Assembly (NCBI GenBank): GCA_027574665.1
Contig: CM050648.1
Span: 42,565,700 to 42,629,699, forward strand
DNA: 64,000 bases
From: Rhynochetos jubatus
Taxonomy: Eukaryota > Chordata > Aves > Eurypygiformes > Rhynochetidae
Direction: 5' to 3'
The notes below the pieces were generated by a model. That model did no database searches. It saw only the letters and a program-made list of their open reading frames with translations, and was not told the origin of the DNA. Below, one piece after another: positions 41,301-55,300 of the stretch. Position 1 is the stretch's first letter. Each line of letters starts with the position of its first letter. The position numbers and the translations under genes are program-made.

Positions 41301-44300
41301 ATGAAGGCACAAAGTTAGTACTCACCATCTTTAAAATCATCTAAAATAACTTCAGATGTTGTGATGTTATGGATAATCATAAATAGCTACCATTTTCATG
41401 CCTATGAACTTTAAAAATAAATGAAAGCAATAACATCCATGAAAAGATGGATATCAAATGAAATTTTTTCATATCCCCTGTGACATAATCTAAGACATTT
41501 TAGTCCTTTGGTACTGAAATATTAAGACTTTAAACTATCAATATATAGCTGCCTAGGAAGAGTGAATGGAAGGATTATCTCTGTTGGATCATAGAGTACC
41601 GTACACAGCTCTTACATGTTAACTATACTGTATAATCTCCAATAAATTTGTCAAGATCCAGTTTAAAAAAGCTACATTAATCTTCTTCTCTTTAGTTAAT
41701 TCTAAAAGAGAGCTATTTTAAAAAATCATTCTTGCTTTCTCAAAAATCTTCTAATTTGCACAGAATGGCATTAACAGACTGCTGAAACCCATTTATTTTT
41801 ACAACTTTGTCTGTTAGCTTAAATAATTCTTTTCCCTCCTTGATGAGTGAGCCGCCACTAATTTGATAGATCAAAACTATGTCCATTTCAAGCATTTAAT
41901 TTGCTAGTCTGAATATGTCAAGTTTTTTCAATATCCTTTCACAACAAAAATTTGCCATATTCCCAGTCATCGTGTCTTCTTTACAGCTATTCCAGCTTGA
42001 ACCGGTCCTTCGGGACAGAGGAGACCACAATTCCACACAGCATTCCCAGTGAAATATCAGTTTCTCTGCAGTGACATTATTTCTTTTTGTCTTTTGCTGA
42101 TATGCCTACATACATTGCGGGGTCACAATTACTTTACTCACAGCCATGTCACATTACTGTCTCAAAAATTAGCCTGCAATCATATAACAAACCCAGGTGT
42201 TTCTTCTAGTTGTTTCCTGATGGCGAACTCTTGTAGTAGAAATCATTACATGGGGATACATAGCCAATTACAGTTTTTAGACTCTTAGCTACCACCTAGT
42301 TCCTAATTTCCAAAAGAAGTCAATGAGAATTAAGAACATGTATCAGAATAAAGAGCTCAAATATTTAGTTGGGTTTACGCCTAATTTTATTCAAGCTTTG
42401 TGCTACAGAATTCAGTTTCATTGCTTTCCTTCAGTTCCCAATTTTATCACACCACCTCTTCATCTCCTGAGTACTCTCAGCTTTGTAGCACCAACAGATT
42501 ACATCAGCATATTCATTCTCTCTTCTCCAGCTCTTTACAATTCTCCCTTTAACTACTACTTTCCACTTCTTATTATTACCTAATAATTTCTCATAAAGCA
42601 AATAAAATTCACTACTGAAATTTAAACAGATTAAATGTCATTACATTTCTCTTACTGGAAAATATTTCTAAAGAGTATCAACATTGTTTTACAATCTATC
42701 TTTAGAAAAGTCATGATGCATTCTTTCTCATATCCTATTTGGCTCTGTTACCTGAACTATTGGTTTCATAGAACCATAGAATCTTTTAGGTTGAAAAAGA
42801 CCTTTAAGATCATCAAGTCCAACTGTTAATGTAAAACTGCTAATATCACCACTAAGCCATGACCCTAAGGACCTCATCCACACATCTCTTGAATACCTGC
42901 AGGGATGGTAACTCAATCACTTCCCTGGGCAGCCTGTTCCCGTGCTTGAAAACCTTTACAGTGAAGCAATTTTCCCTCATATCCAACCTAAACATCCCCT
43001 GGTGCAACTTGAGGCCATTTCCTCTGGTCCTATCATTTGTTACTTGGCAGAAGAGTCCAACACCCACCTCTCTACAACCTCCTTTCAGGTAGTTGTAGAA
43101 AGTGGTAAGGTCTCCCCTCAGCCTCCTCTTCTCCAAGCTAAACAATCTGAGTTCCCTCAGCTGCTCCTCACGGGACTTGTGCTCCAGACACTTCACCAGC
43201 TCCATTGCCCTTCTCTGGACACGCTCCAGCCCCTCAGTGTCTTTCTTGAGGGGCCCACAGCTCAACACAGTATTTGAGGTGTGGCCTCACCAGTGCCCAG
43301 TTCAGGGGCATGATCATTTCCCTGCTGACCACACTGTTCCTGATGCAGTCCAGGATGCCATTAGCCCTCTTGGCCACCTGGGCACACTGCTGGCTCATAT
43401 TCTGCTACCATCATCCAGCACCCCCAGGTCTTCTTCCACAGGGCAACCTTCCAACCAGTTGTCCCCAAGCCTGTAGCATTGTAGGGGGTTGTTGTGACCC
43501 AAGTACAGGACCTGGCACCTGGCCTTGTTTGAACATCACACAGTTGGCCTCGGCCCATCGATCCAGCCTGTCCAGATCCCTCTGTAGACTCTTCCTACCC
43601 TCAGGCAGATCAACACTACTGCCAACTTGGTGTCATCTGCAAACTTACTAAGGGTGCACTCGATCTTCTTGTCCAGGTCACTGATACAGATATTAAAGAG
43701 AACTGGCCACTTGTGACCGCATTTACCTCCATTCACCACAACTCTTTGGTCCTGGCCATCCAGCCAGTTTTACCCAGCAAAGAGTAAAACCATCCAAGCC
43801 ATGAGAAGCCAGTTTCTCCAGGAGAATTCTGTGGGAAAAGGTGTCAAAGGCTTTACTCAAGTCCAGGTAAACAACATCCACAGCCTTTCCCTTGTCCACT
43901 AAGTGGATCACCTTGTCATAGAAGGAGATCAGGTTAGTCAAGCAGGACCTGCTTTTCATTAACTCATGCTGACTGGGCCTGATCACCTGGTTGTCTTGTA
44001 CATGATGTGTGATGGCACTCAACATTATGGTTCCTTAATGAAACCAGAGATAAAGTGTTCTGTTTGTTTAGGGATTTCACCTACATCACCTTCCGCCTGC
44101 ACTCTATTGTTCCTGCATAGTTACACATCTTTCCAGGTTCCTTTTATAAGTAAATGGTTGAAGAACCTTTACTATTTGTTTTAATTCTTTTATAAAATGT
44201 GACTCAGCTTGACATTTAGTAAGTCCCATTGTATCAATATACTTTCTGACCTCTAAGGTATAGCACTCTTCACTGATCAATCTTTTATTTCTCCATTCCA

Positions 44301-47300
44301 TATAGGCTCTCTGCTTACCTGTCATATTCTTTCTAAAGTTATTATACACCCAGACCAGAACTGATTTTCAATAGAGATGAGTATTAATAATCATAAACAG
44401 GAAATATTAGCAAGTCTGCACTCAGGTTTTTGAGGATTATTTCCGTGTAGGAAACAGAGGAAGGAAAATGATTTTACAGAGCTACGTTCAGACACTAATT
44501 AAGGTACATAAACAAGGATGAAAGATTTCTCTCACTTTTCATACTATCAGTGAAGAAAAATCCAACAGACTCTAACCAACCTTGGGCTTTTGCTTTGAAT
44601 TACCCCCAGGAGATGCCTGGTTCGCTCTGTGGATTATGTAGGGCACCTATGGAATCTACTTTTTTTAGACCTGGAATACTTGCAGTGGTGCAGCACAGCT
44701 ATTTCTTATTCTGAAATTGTCACTACTCTAGCTGCTCATCCTATGGTTATATTTCCATGGCATTCTGTCCTTCTGTTGTCTCAGTGACAGTATTTTTCTG
44801 TTTCCCTTAGATGATATAAGAAACCTTAGTGGACTACGTACAGGTAGCTAAATATGGGTATACTACTGTGTCTGCAACCATGTATAATATAAAACTGAGC
44901 ATAAAATGAAATATCCATGAGCATAAAAATTAATAAAGATTAGTTTACAAACTGCTGGTATAGAATGCAAATTCACACCTTCAGATTAGTTAAACTTTAC
45001 ATAGTTTGGTCTACCAGTTCTGATTCAGATTTCATAAATGGACCCAAACCAACATTTCACACATCTTCAAAAAAAGGCAGATGAGAGAGCTAAGAAATCC
45101 AGTAGCCTGGCAAAACATAAAAGACTTACCATGTTTTCAGTGTCTAAGTTGTTTCTGAATTATGGTATTTTTTTCATTAAACGATTTGAATAGGATATTG
45201 TGTTCAGGTCAACTAGCTGTTTGCAAGAACTTGTGCCACTGATGTAAGTAAAAAAGAAAACTGCAAATAAAAGCAAATGCTTTCTGCAAATATATGAACA
45301 TACGGGAAAATCTCATTCTGCTAAAAGGGTTTTTGTATCTCTTCTTGTGATTTCATCACTGTTGCAGGAGCCTTCTGCTCTGCATTGACTGCCATATGGA
45401 ACAACCTACCTCTTTCTGGTTCAGCTTTTTTCTAGCCTCAACTAAAAACATAGTTCCTTCATTGCCTCCATCACTTAATGTCTCCCTTCTGCTTTAGTCT
45501 TTCTTCCCTAAATATTATAATTGTATTTACTAGCTCTGGAAAATGTTTGGAGAGACAATTTGTGGGAGAGATGCAACTTGCATTTAAGCTGTATTATTTC
45601 TGTATTTTGTTTTTAGTCTCAAAAATAATCAGAAAAATAATATTAATTACAATTAAAAAAAAAAAAAAAAAGCTGGGAGGAGATTTGACGATTTCAGACC
45701 TTACCATAAATCCTTTCTGTCAACATCCCATTCCTGACTTTTCCAAGGAGTGTCAGCATTCGTTCCGTCTGTGCATCACCAACTCCACTGTCTAACCATT
45801 GTTGGCAAAGAAATGCATATTGGCTGTCAGTCTTGCCTGATTCATGGATGACAATCTGGTCCAGGTACCATCCAGCTCCATAACCCACATTATGGTGCTC
45901 AACAAGCACTTTGCTTAACTGTCCAAGGTCTAGTGCTCTTATTTCAGAGATACAAACCTGAGAAGGTAAAGGCAAAACGAATAACAAACTGATCAAACCA
46001 TATATTTTATCATCCATCTTTAAGAAGATGATGTTTGGAAAGACATATTACTTCCAGTGCCAAAGTATCTTTTCCTTTCTGATAGTAAAAGAAGATATTA
46101 TAGGCTGACATTCGTATTTGGAGACCCTGTGAAGAAAATATGTGGAACCTAGAATATGTACATTTTCCCTTGTTCATGACCACTACCTCCCAGGCTTTAT
46201 TATGAAAAACATCCCAGTTTTTTAGGCAGAAAGGAACTCCTGATTAATTCACTTACAAAAGTCTCATGGAAATTGAAGTTCAACCAATCCCTCATATCTG
46301 AAACAAAAGGAGTGCTTCAAATACCAGGATAGGCCTAGTAATTTGAACTTTGATTTAGATATTGTATTTTATTTTTAAACATTTCAAAGTCTTCTATATT
46401 CTAAAACATCCTATTTTTTAAATGGGAAATGTCATATTATTCAACTCTGAACAGAAATACTGACACTGCTGCTGACTATGCAAACAAAGGAAGATACTGA
46501 TATTAGAAACTATAACTAAGGCTGTGCACGCATACAGGCAAGAATTGATGTGCTCTTCGGATGTAAATAGACATCTGTTTAAATATTGCTACGGCTACTG
46601 GTAAACAAAAGCTAAATGGCAACTGCACTAGTGCATGTTGGGATGAATAAATTATGTGAGCGAGGGAATGAATGTGTTCCGTGCAAGAGATAATATGAGT
46701 GGGTGAGTAGATACATGGGCATGTGTGGGTGACATTAAAAAAAACCCAGATGGATAGTAGAAACAGACGCTATAATTTTTATTTGTTGCCAACCAATTTG
46801 CCACCAGGCAGGAAAAAGCATGAGGACCAGAAAGCAACAAAGGAAGAGATGATTTTTAGAAAGAATTATGTCATCTGGTCCATTCTCCTGTCTCTGTTGG
46901 ACTATCTCTACAATGTGCTCAGAAAAATAAAACATCAGAACTCTTATTCCTATCACAGCCTTAGGACTTCCAGCATTCTTACCCTGTTATATTCACAATC
47001 TCCCCAAACAGTTACCATGGCAAGTTATACCCCTTCATGTAATGCATATGTAGCGCAAAATAAGATTTAGCTGTGAAGAACATCTCGTAAATAACTTTTT
47101 GGGAGCACTCATTGCTTTTTAATTTTATTCTTTGAAGTTCTGAGCCAAATACAATTTTCTTGTCAGTCTACATGACCCTTGACTTAGAGGAAATAGCCTG
47201 TATTGCTAATATTCATGTTCCTTCACAACTAACTCTGTCTGAAAAAGGGACCTATCATTACTTGCATTCTTTGTGATAATAATTAGCAGTCATTAGACAA

Positions 47301-49284
47301 CAGCGGTCATAATCACCCATTGTTATCAATGAATTCTCATAATAATACATTAAATTGCCTACTCCCTCCGCATTGGTAAGAATGTACTTTTGGGTGACGT
47401 CATTACATTTCTTTTTTTTTCCCCACAGTATAAAGACATTCAGAATGGCATTAAACACACTACTGGAAGTGTAATTAAGGAAGGCCAAAAGGATTTTATT
47501 TAAATTGTCTTGCCTTAGATAAAGTGTTAGCTAGGCAAAATTACAATCCCCATTTATTTGACTCATTAAATTGGTGGAAAAGTTAGACATAGCTACTTAA
47601 ATAAATATAAACCAACCCTACTTTCTGCAGCAATTAAATCAACTTTACTCTCTTTCCTAACACTTTGTTGCAACTGTCTGTCTTCTTAGCTTTTCCTTAT
47701 ATTCTGCTCCTTTATCTGGCAAAAGAGAGACTTTTCTTCATATCTCAAGTTTACTTAACTTTGTTTTCTTTGCCTGTCCATTCCATATTTTCCAGGGATA
47801 CTGCTGACGTAATCTTGCCTCTCAAGACAGCTTGCCCTTTACATCCCTTACTTTCACCTTCTATTCTTAGATACTCTCACTAAAATCTCATTCCAACTTT
47901 TTTATTAATCTACTTCTATGTAAAAGGAACGTAAGACTGGTAGTAGTATGCAGACTGCAGATCCATCTAGCACAGTATCCTGTTGCCAACAGCTACCAAT
48001 AACAGATATCTAGGGAAGAGTTGAAAAACAGGGCAAATATATAGATATGCTTCTTGAATATAAAGTCTCTCAGGCTTTAGCAATTTCTGGTTTAGAGATT
48101 TCCTGAGCCAGAGAGTGTGCCTTTGCACTTATAAGCCTTCAGTGGAAAGTTGTTTTCCATGACAATGTGCAACGGCTTTTTGCACCAACATGAATTTTAC
48201 CATCCACAACAACTTGTGCAAGAAAATAAAACGGATTAATTATGCACTGTGTAACAAGCCACCTCCTTTTGTTTTGAACCTGCCACCTGTAGGTTTCATT
48301 TCATGCTCTTGAGCCCTTGTATTTCATAAGAAAATAGAATTACTTATTTTCTCTACATCATTTTATATTTCTTATCCCCCTCTCTCTTCCTCTCATCATC
48401 CCTTTTTCAGGCCAAACAATACTTGTATGTTTAGTTGTTCCTTGTATGGAGGGTATTTCACATCACTTAACATTCTTCTTGCACTTCTTAAGACAAGTGA
48501 AACAGGACAAAATACAGCACCTATTATGCATTTGTATTAGAGAACTTACCTGGAGGCATGACTGTATTTTCTACTTTGGGGTGGCTGGTTTTTTCCCCTT
48601 TTCTAAGAATTCCTAAACATTTGGTCAGTTCTGTTTTCCTTTGGTTCTGCCTCTACTGAGCACTGGGCTGCCGTCACTACAGAGCTATCCTAATGCCAAA
48701 GTCGCTTTTCTATGGGTATAAGCTATTTCAGAGCCCACCATTTTGCATCTAAACTTAAGGGGGTTCCCCCTCACAGCCACTGCTTTTCATTTAGCTACAA
48801 GGAATTTCATCTGCCATTTTATTACCCAGTCACTCTGCTTAAGGTCCTTCTGCCGCCAGCTTTGATACTTACTACCTTAAATGACTTAGTATCATCAGAA
48901 CACTTCATCATCTGTCCACAGTAAAAAAACAGCTCACCTAAACCAAAGGATTTTCTTGGGAAGACACTCAACACTCTTACTCAATATAGTGGCTCTGATT
49001 TCTTTAACACTGAGAGCTGTGTCACTGTCTGAGTTAACATCCAGCTTGAAAGTGCCTTGTAAATTATTTCTTTTTAGAACTCATCTCCAGGTTATGTCAC
49101 AAACTGTGTACCTTCATGTTTATTCTAATTGCCTACAAACATTTGCCCTCAAAAATGCCAAGAATTAACCTGTATTTTTAATAATATTGTTCAGGCAGTC
49201 AACATCACAAACCACTTCCTATATTTTAATAGCACAGTTTGGCCTCAGGCAGCAGGATTCTGCAAACAATGACATCCTTATTTT

Positions 49285-49320
<36 letters not shown>

Positions 49321-52300
49321 CGGGGGAGGGTTTGCGAGAGACTGTAGGAAAAGGAAAGAAAAACATGCCTAAATACTTTGGGGTATGGCCAAATTATTAA
49401 ATGTCTGTCAATGCATAGTAATTTCACTAGGTATCAGAACACTAAATACTGTTATGAATCTAGAACTAGGTTGTTGCTATGAAAAGGAGAGATTAAGCTT
49501 ATTTTTAAAACGTGTATTTAATTTTCCTCAGTAGTAAATAAAAAGGGAAGCAAATGTCATTGAAATATATATGCTGACCTCTTTTCATTCTTGCCTAAAC
49601 TATTGTTTATACTATTGTTTATCTTTATTTTACAGTGACAAATGACAACACAAGGAAGATCATGAGGTAAACCAGTGGCTGAGCTTAGAAAGGAATGTAG
49701 GCGCCCTGTCTCTGAGTACTCTATACACTATATCCCACAGTCCATTTACAGTAACAGTTGTCTGAAGAGAATACTAAGAGCTGAGCCAACAAAACTCTGC
49801 CAAAGAAGAAAAAAGAGAATCAGAGGATGTGATGGCAAATTTTTAAAGAGGTTGCAAATGTATAACGGAAGAGTCAGAAAAACATATAGGAAAGTGTAAG
49901 TAGGATAATTAAGACATTCTTCTATACAAGGAAAAATGAACAATCCAATGGCAAAACAAATGTGCAGAGTATAGAGGTCTAGAAAATCAAAAACAGCAAA
50001 AAGAGGGTGACAGAGAAAAAAACATTCACTGTATCTTCCAGTAAAAAAGAAGGGAAATCAGGTGAAACTAGAATGTGGAAGTTTTACGCAGGCTACAGAT
50101 CAAGTGCTGTCCATACTATCACAGGAGATTGTGGATACTCATCACATGTTTAAAAAGAGTTTACACAGATTCATAGAAGAAAAATTATCAATGACTATGG
50201 AATGCAAGGGGGACACGGCTGGTTTCTGTGCTTGAGAAAATATTTTCACACTATAAAGAAAATGAAGGAAGAATCTTCTAAGGGCAAAGCCAGCAAAGCA
50301 GTGAAACAGGTTGCCTAGGAAAGTTATGGCATCTCAGCCATGAGAGATCTTAAGAAATGGTATGAAATAAGTATAGAGGATTCTGTTTTATTATACACTG
50401 AGAATTGAAAAGCCTCTTTAAATCCTATCTAGTCATATCCAGGCTGAGTCCAGGGTATGTGTGAACCTGTTGTGTAGATATAATCACTAATATGGTAATC
50501 AGCAAAAGTGGACCAGAAAATTTCTCCTAGGATTTACCTTCAGCAGTCACAGTATGTTTACAAGCAGCTTTACCTGTTTGCAATTCTATACATAAATGCA
50601 TTAATTAACATATAATAGCTAACACATTTTAAACCTCTCTTTCAACTGTATCTGGACAGATCTTTTAAAAACCCCAGATTTTAAAGGAGCAGTCACAGAA
50701 AGTAGACCTGGTATTTCTTTATCAGCTCCACAAATAACAGAAAACTAATCCACAGAATTTTATATATCATTGGGTTCAATTCCAGTTTCTATGAACAGTT
50801 ACTCAAGTTTGTGGGTGTTAAATTTATTGGTACTTGAGCTATTCTTAAACCATAATCCCAATTCAGGTAAAATGTCTATACTTATAAAGAACACATCTTT
50901 TCCACAGGTTATTACAGTGTAACCTCAGTGTTTGTATTTGATAATTGGAATGAGAGATGGTATTGGAAGAAAGTAATAAAATAAAACACATTAAGCAAAC
51001 ACATAAGGAAAATAACTCAGTACTAACCCGTCCTTTTTCAAAATATGAGTGTCTTAGTTTCCTTTTGCAGGAATCTCCCTGCTCTCCAAATACTGTGATA
51101 AATACATCTGCATCAGTCCCTGATGCAGGCAATGTTCCCGTACAGACACGGATTGAATAAAGAACTCCTGTCATGAAAAATCAGTGACACAAGACATTAC
51201 CAAATCAGGCTATTTAACAATGTAATGACCAAACATTATAAACCAATTTATTTTAGGTAAAGATTAATTTCAAGACCAAGGAACAAAGTTACAGTAATTG
51301 ACATTAATGTCTTGGGTGAGTTTCACATAGAGTGCTAACTACCTCACAACTGCACAGTACAGCATTAGAGATGAAATGTCCTTCGTGAATCAATGCAACA
51401 TGTTTACGTTGCAGTAAAAGGAAATGTCATAGCTCTAGAGTCTTATCCAGTGGTCACGGAAATCAACTGAAAGAATCACACTAATTTTATCAGACTTCGT
51501 AAAAAGCCTGGAATTCTCCTAGGAATTGAAGTTCTTGAGTTAGGATTTATCAACCCTAACAACATTTTACCAGTGAAAAAACACAGATATAACAGCTTAA
51601 ATTCACTTGTTTTGGATCAGTTGAATTCTGGTTTAGTCTGACATTTTGACAATCATAGCCAGTATCAATAAATATGTTCAGGAGAAATGGCTCAGCTATT
51701 TATACAGATATGCATTGCTATTATTATCCTTAACCACCAAGGATGGCTTGCCATGACTTTTGGTTGCTGAGTTATATAGTACATATTCCTTGAGGCAGCA
51801 TGACAGAGGATTCTTTTTATGGGTTCTGCAAGCTCTGTGAAGAATTAAATCTTATAACAGACTGTTAAGATATATTTCCATTTGCAGACTAGCCTTCAGT
51901 TAGATATTAAATACAAAAAGTTTAAAATATTTTAACTAACGCCTGTTCGTAGAGTATAATTAATGGGAATTATATCATAATATTTTATAAAATGTAATCA
52001 GAACAAAGAAAGATGTTATCATATTTTAAATACAATGATGAAATGAAACAGAGCTTCTGGGGCAGAAATGGGGCTTGAAGAAAACCACAAAAGAAATGGT
52101 TTTTCTTTTTGTGTTTCATGCCATTATGACTTTGCACATGGCGTTTTTAAATCTATTATTTAGTCCCTTCACTGAGTGTAAATCAGACAGGTTTTAAAAA
52201 TTTCAATGGAAATGTACTGATTGGTTTTTTGCATATTTTTCTGACTTTCGAAATGGTACTTACCCTAGTGAAAACAATACATGTCAGTTATTTTAAAACA

Positions 52301-55300
52301 GAAAAGAATGCTTGAACGATACACATCATTAAAGATCCTACATGGTTAACACAGGTAAAAATAATTTTGAAGGTTTTTTAATGTATATAAAATGCTTTTC
52401 AATCTTGCTCATTGTGTTCAGCCCACTAGGCAGTGTGTGCCTTTGCTCATGTATTTATTTTTCAGTTTGGCAACATACCCCTGAGCGGTGGCTTGTCTGG
52501 CCTGACCACTGCTAGCTCTGTCACAGTCTCAGATCCATCTTCTCCAAACAGGCATTGGGCTTCAGCGTGAAAGCCCAACTCTTGTTTAGTGTCCAGGTCT
52601 TTCAGTCGAAGCTGCAGGCAGAATCAAAAGAAGAAAGTAATTTATCTGAATTATTTCGTTTCTTATTTCCATCCCAACAGAAACTGACATTTCTTCCCAT
52701 TGTTAATGCTTGCACACACTTTATAAAAGGTCTCTGATGCTGCATAATAAGAGCTACAGTAATTGCTACAAGCTGCTGATTCTGCAGCTTGATGTTTATA
52801 GGTGTATTCTTCATTGCATATCGACACAGGATAGGACCTGCTTGTAGGGAAGCAATGAAGGATACAGATTAAATTGACCTGCATATATTTGCAATTTCAG
52901 AATGTCAAATTCATGAATACAGTTACATCAATCTTAATAGCATATGTTTACTTCGCAGAAACATTTGTTTTGCTGCTTTTTATTTGTTTAGATGTGACTT
53001 GCTGTATCTTAGCTAGGATTTTCAAAGTTGGCAAAAATTAGGTGTCCTGTGTTCTTTGGGGCTACCTGTGGAAATAAATTATTTGAAGAATGAATTCCAA
53101 TAGAACATATGAGCTTAGGTCCAGCTTCATTCTATCTGACTTTAAATACTCGATGGAGACTGAACAAATTAGGTTCAAAATTTGTGAACTTAGAATCTCC
53201 AAACTAAATGAGGAAGCACAGACTTGGGAGTCACCTGTCCTGGCTACTGAGACAGTCAATGTGGAGATCAGATTCACAGGAGGACAACTCAGATCTTGCA
53301 CTTTAGCCTAGGTCAGGTTACAAAACATAGAATCACCAACTATGAAGCATATGCAGAAATATTTCTGGTAACTGTTCTATGCAGGATTGAACTTGATACT
53401 TCGCTAACGACTACACATTTGCAGAAATGGTTTCTTCAGCCTTTAGAATCTCTTTGTATAGAAATATTTTATCCTAGACATACAAAACAAAACCATAATT
53501 TCATCAGAACATTATGCAATTGAAATTCTTAGACAAGGATTCCCAGAATTACTGTGGTAACACTACCACTACTGACACCAATGGCAATAACAAAAGTTTG
53601 TGGCTCATTGTACAGGATACACGTACCACTGTTTGGAAATCCTGAGTACAGATTTCCTAACATAGACTTCAAGAACAAGCTTTGAAATGCATAAATATGT
53701 ATATAATTGAATCGTATAATTGAAATTAATAGGAATCTGACAGTTCCGTTCTTTAAAATTTTGTCAGACTTATCTTGCCCTCAAATTCTTAGAAATGTGA
53801 TTACTTAACATTTTCCATTCCTGCCTATACTTTGTGCCCAGTGCTTCACAAAATCAGGCACAAAAATTCCAGATGAAAGTAAACAATACGCCATGACCAT
53901 TTCCAGAATTCAACCATTAATTACTTGAATAAACACTCGTTTTCTTTAGGCAGTATTAAATTGCACTAAAATGGAAGCCAGTAGTTTACCCATTTTTTGC
54001 ACTTGAAATAACTGAATTTTCTCATACTAAATGTCTAACAGCTTCTCATATAAAAATATCCTCCCTAACTTCCATCAATATAAACATCCCTAACTAAATA
54101 TCAATAAGCATCACAAACTCCTATCCATATTAAAATTGGACTAAGGGTTAGTTGTATATGCAGGTAGATGAAGTGCAGAAAGTGGATTCATAGAAACGAG
54201 ATGTGTAAATTTATGCAGACTTTGGCTTTAAAATAAAATGCACCTGTAATAAAATGTAGCTCCTGTAGCCTTTCTATTTCCATACGCGTCTCTATTTTTT
54301 ACTGCACTGTAAGGGTCCTAATAAAGCGAAACCAACTTGTTACATTTTAAATTATGCGTCCGTGTATAAATAATTTATAAACAGACTAATAAATGAGTAA
54401 CAGATGCTATAAGCATATTACTGGCACAAGAAGTATATGTTATTGTGGCTTATGTTGTGGGTTGTAAGTGCACCAGTAGAAGAGACTACATAGGTCTATA
54501 GCAACCTACTGACTTCTTGCAGATTGTAACAATTTATAGCTACTAATGAACCAATTATTAAATAACTTTTGAAGTATTCAGAAGTATGAACAAAAATCAC
54601 TTAACCATTTGCAAAGGGTTGTCTTTGTAAAGAAAGCAGAAAACAAACTATGACATTTAGGAATTTCCTGACATGCTCTGAGCAACCAGTTCAGGAGGCT
54701 GAAATGTCATATTACATAATCACATAATGGATATAGCGAGAGTAGCACCAACATTTTTTTGAATGGTTTATCAATGGCCTGGAGATGCATCTTTAAAATG
54801 GTAATTTAGTTTTGCTTACCTATTCTTTCCCTTTTTTTGTGTCCTAAACTGAGACTACAGAATTAGTTAACAAAGAACAAATTTGGGCAAAAAATATGAA
54901 CAAGATAAACTCCTCCTCTACCCTCAGAGGAGCTCATAAAATCAGACTTAATGTTCTTTTGAGTACCATAATCCCATTCAAATTTTAGCCTGGAAAGAAG
55001 CTGTCTCTAGCATTTCCCATCAGAACAGTTTCTAAACTATTTATTCATGTTGGGAATCCCCCTTTGATATTTTAAATCCATAGTATGGTTAAGGTACAGT
55101 GTGGCCCAGTTCAGAAAAACATTTTTTTACACCCATTCCCCATCCCACTGTGCTGCTGGGAGGGAGAAGGTAGAGAAATCGGGAGTGAAGTTGAGCTCAG
55201 AAAGAAGGGAGGGTTGGGGAGAAGGTGTTTTAAGATTTGGTTTTACTTCTCATTATCCTGCTTTGATTTGACTGGTGATAAATTGGGTTTTCCCAAAGCT

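Noticed and set aside
42852..44025. Open frames of 60-138 codons on both strands
   Set aside because: All belong to the degraded CR1 element or its antisense; only the minus-strand frames correspond to CR1 ORF2, and these are broken.
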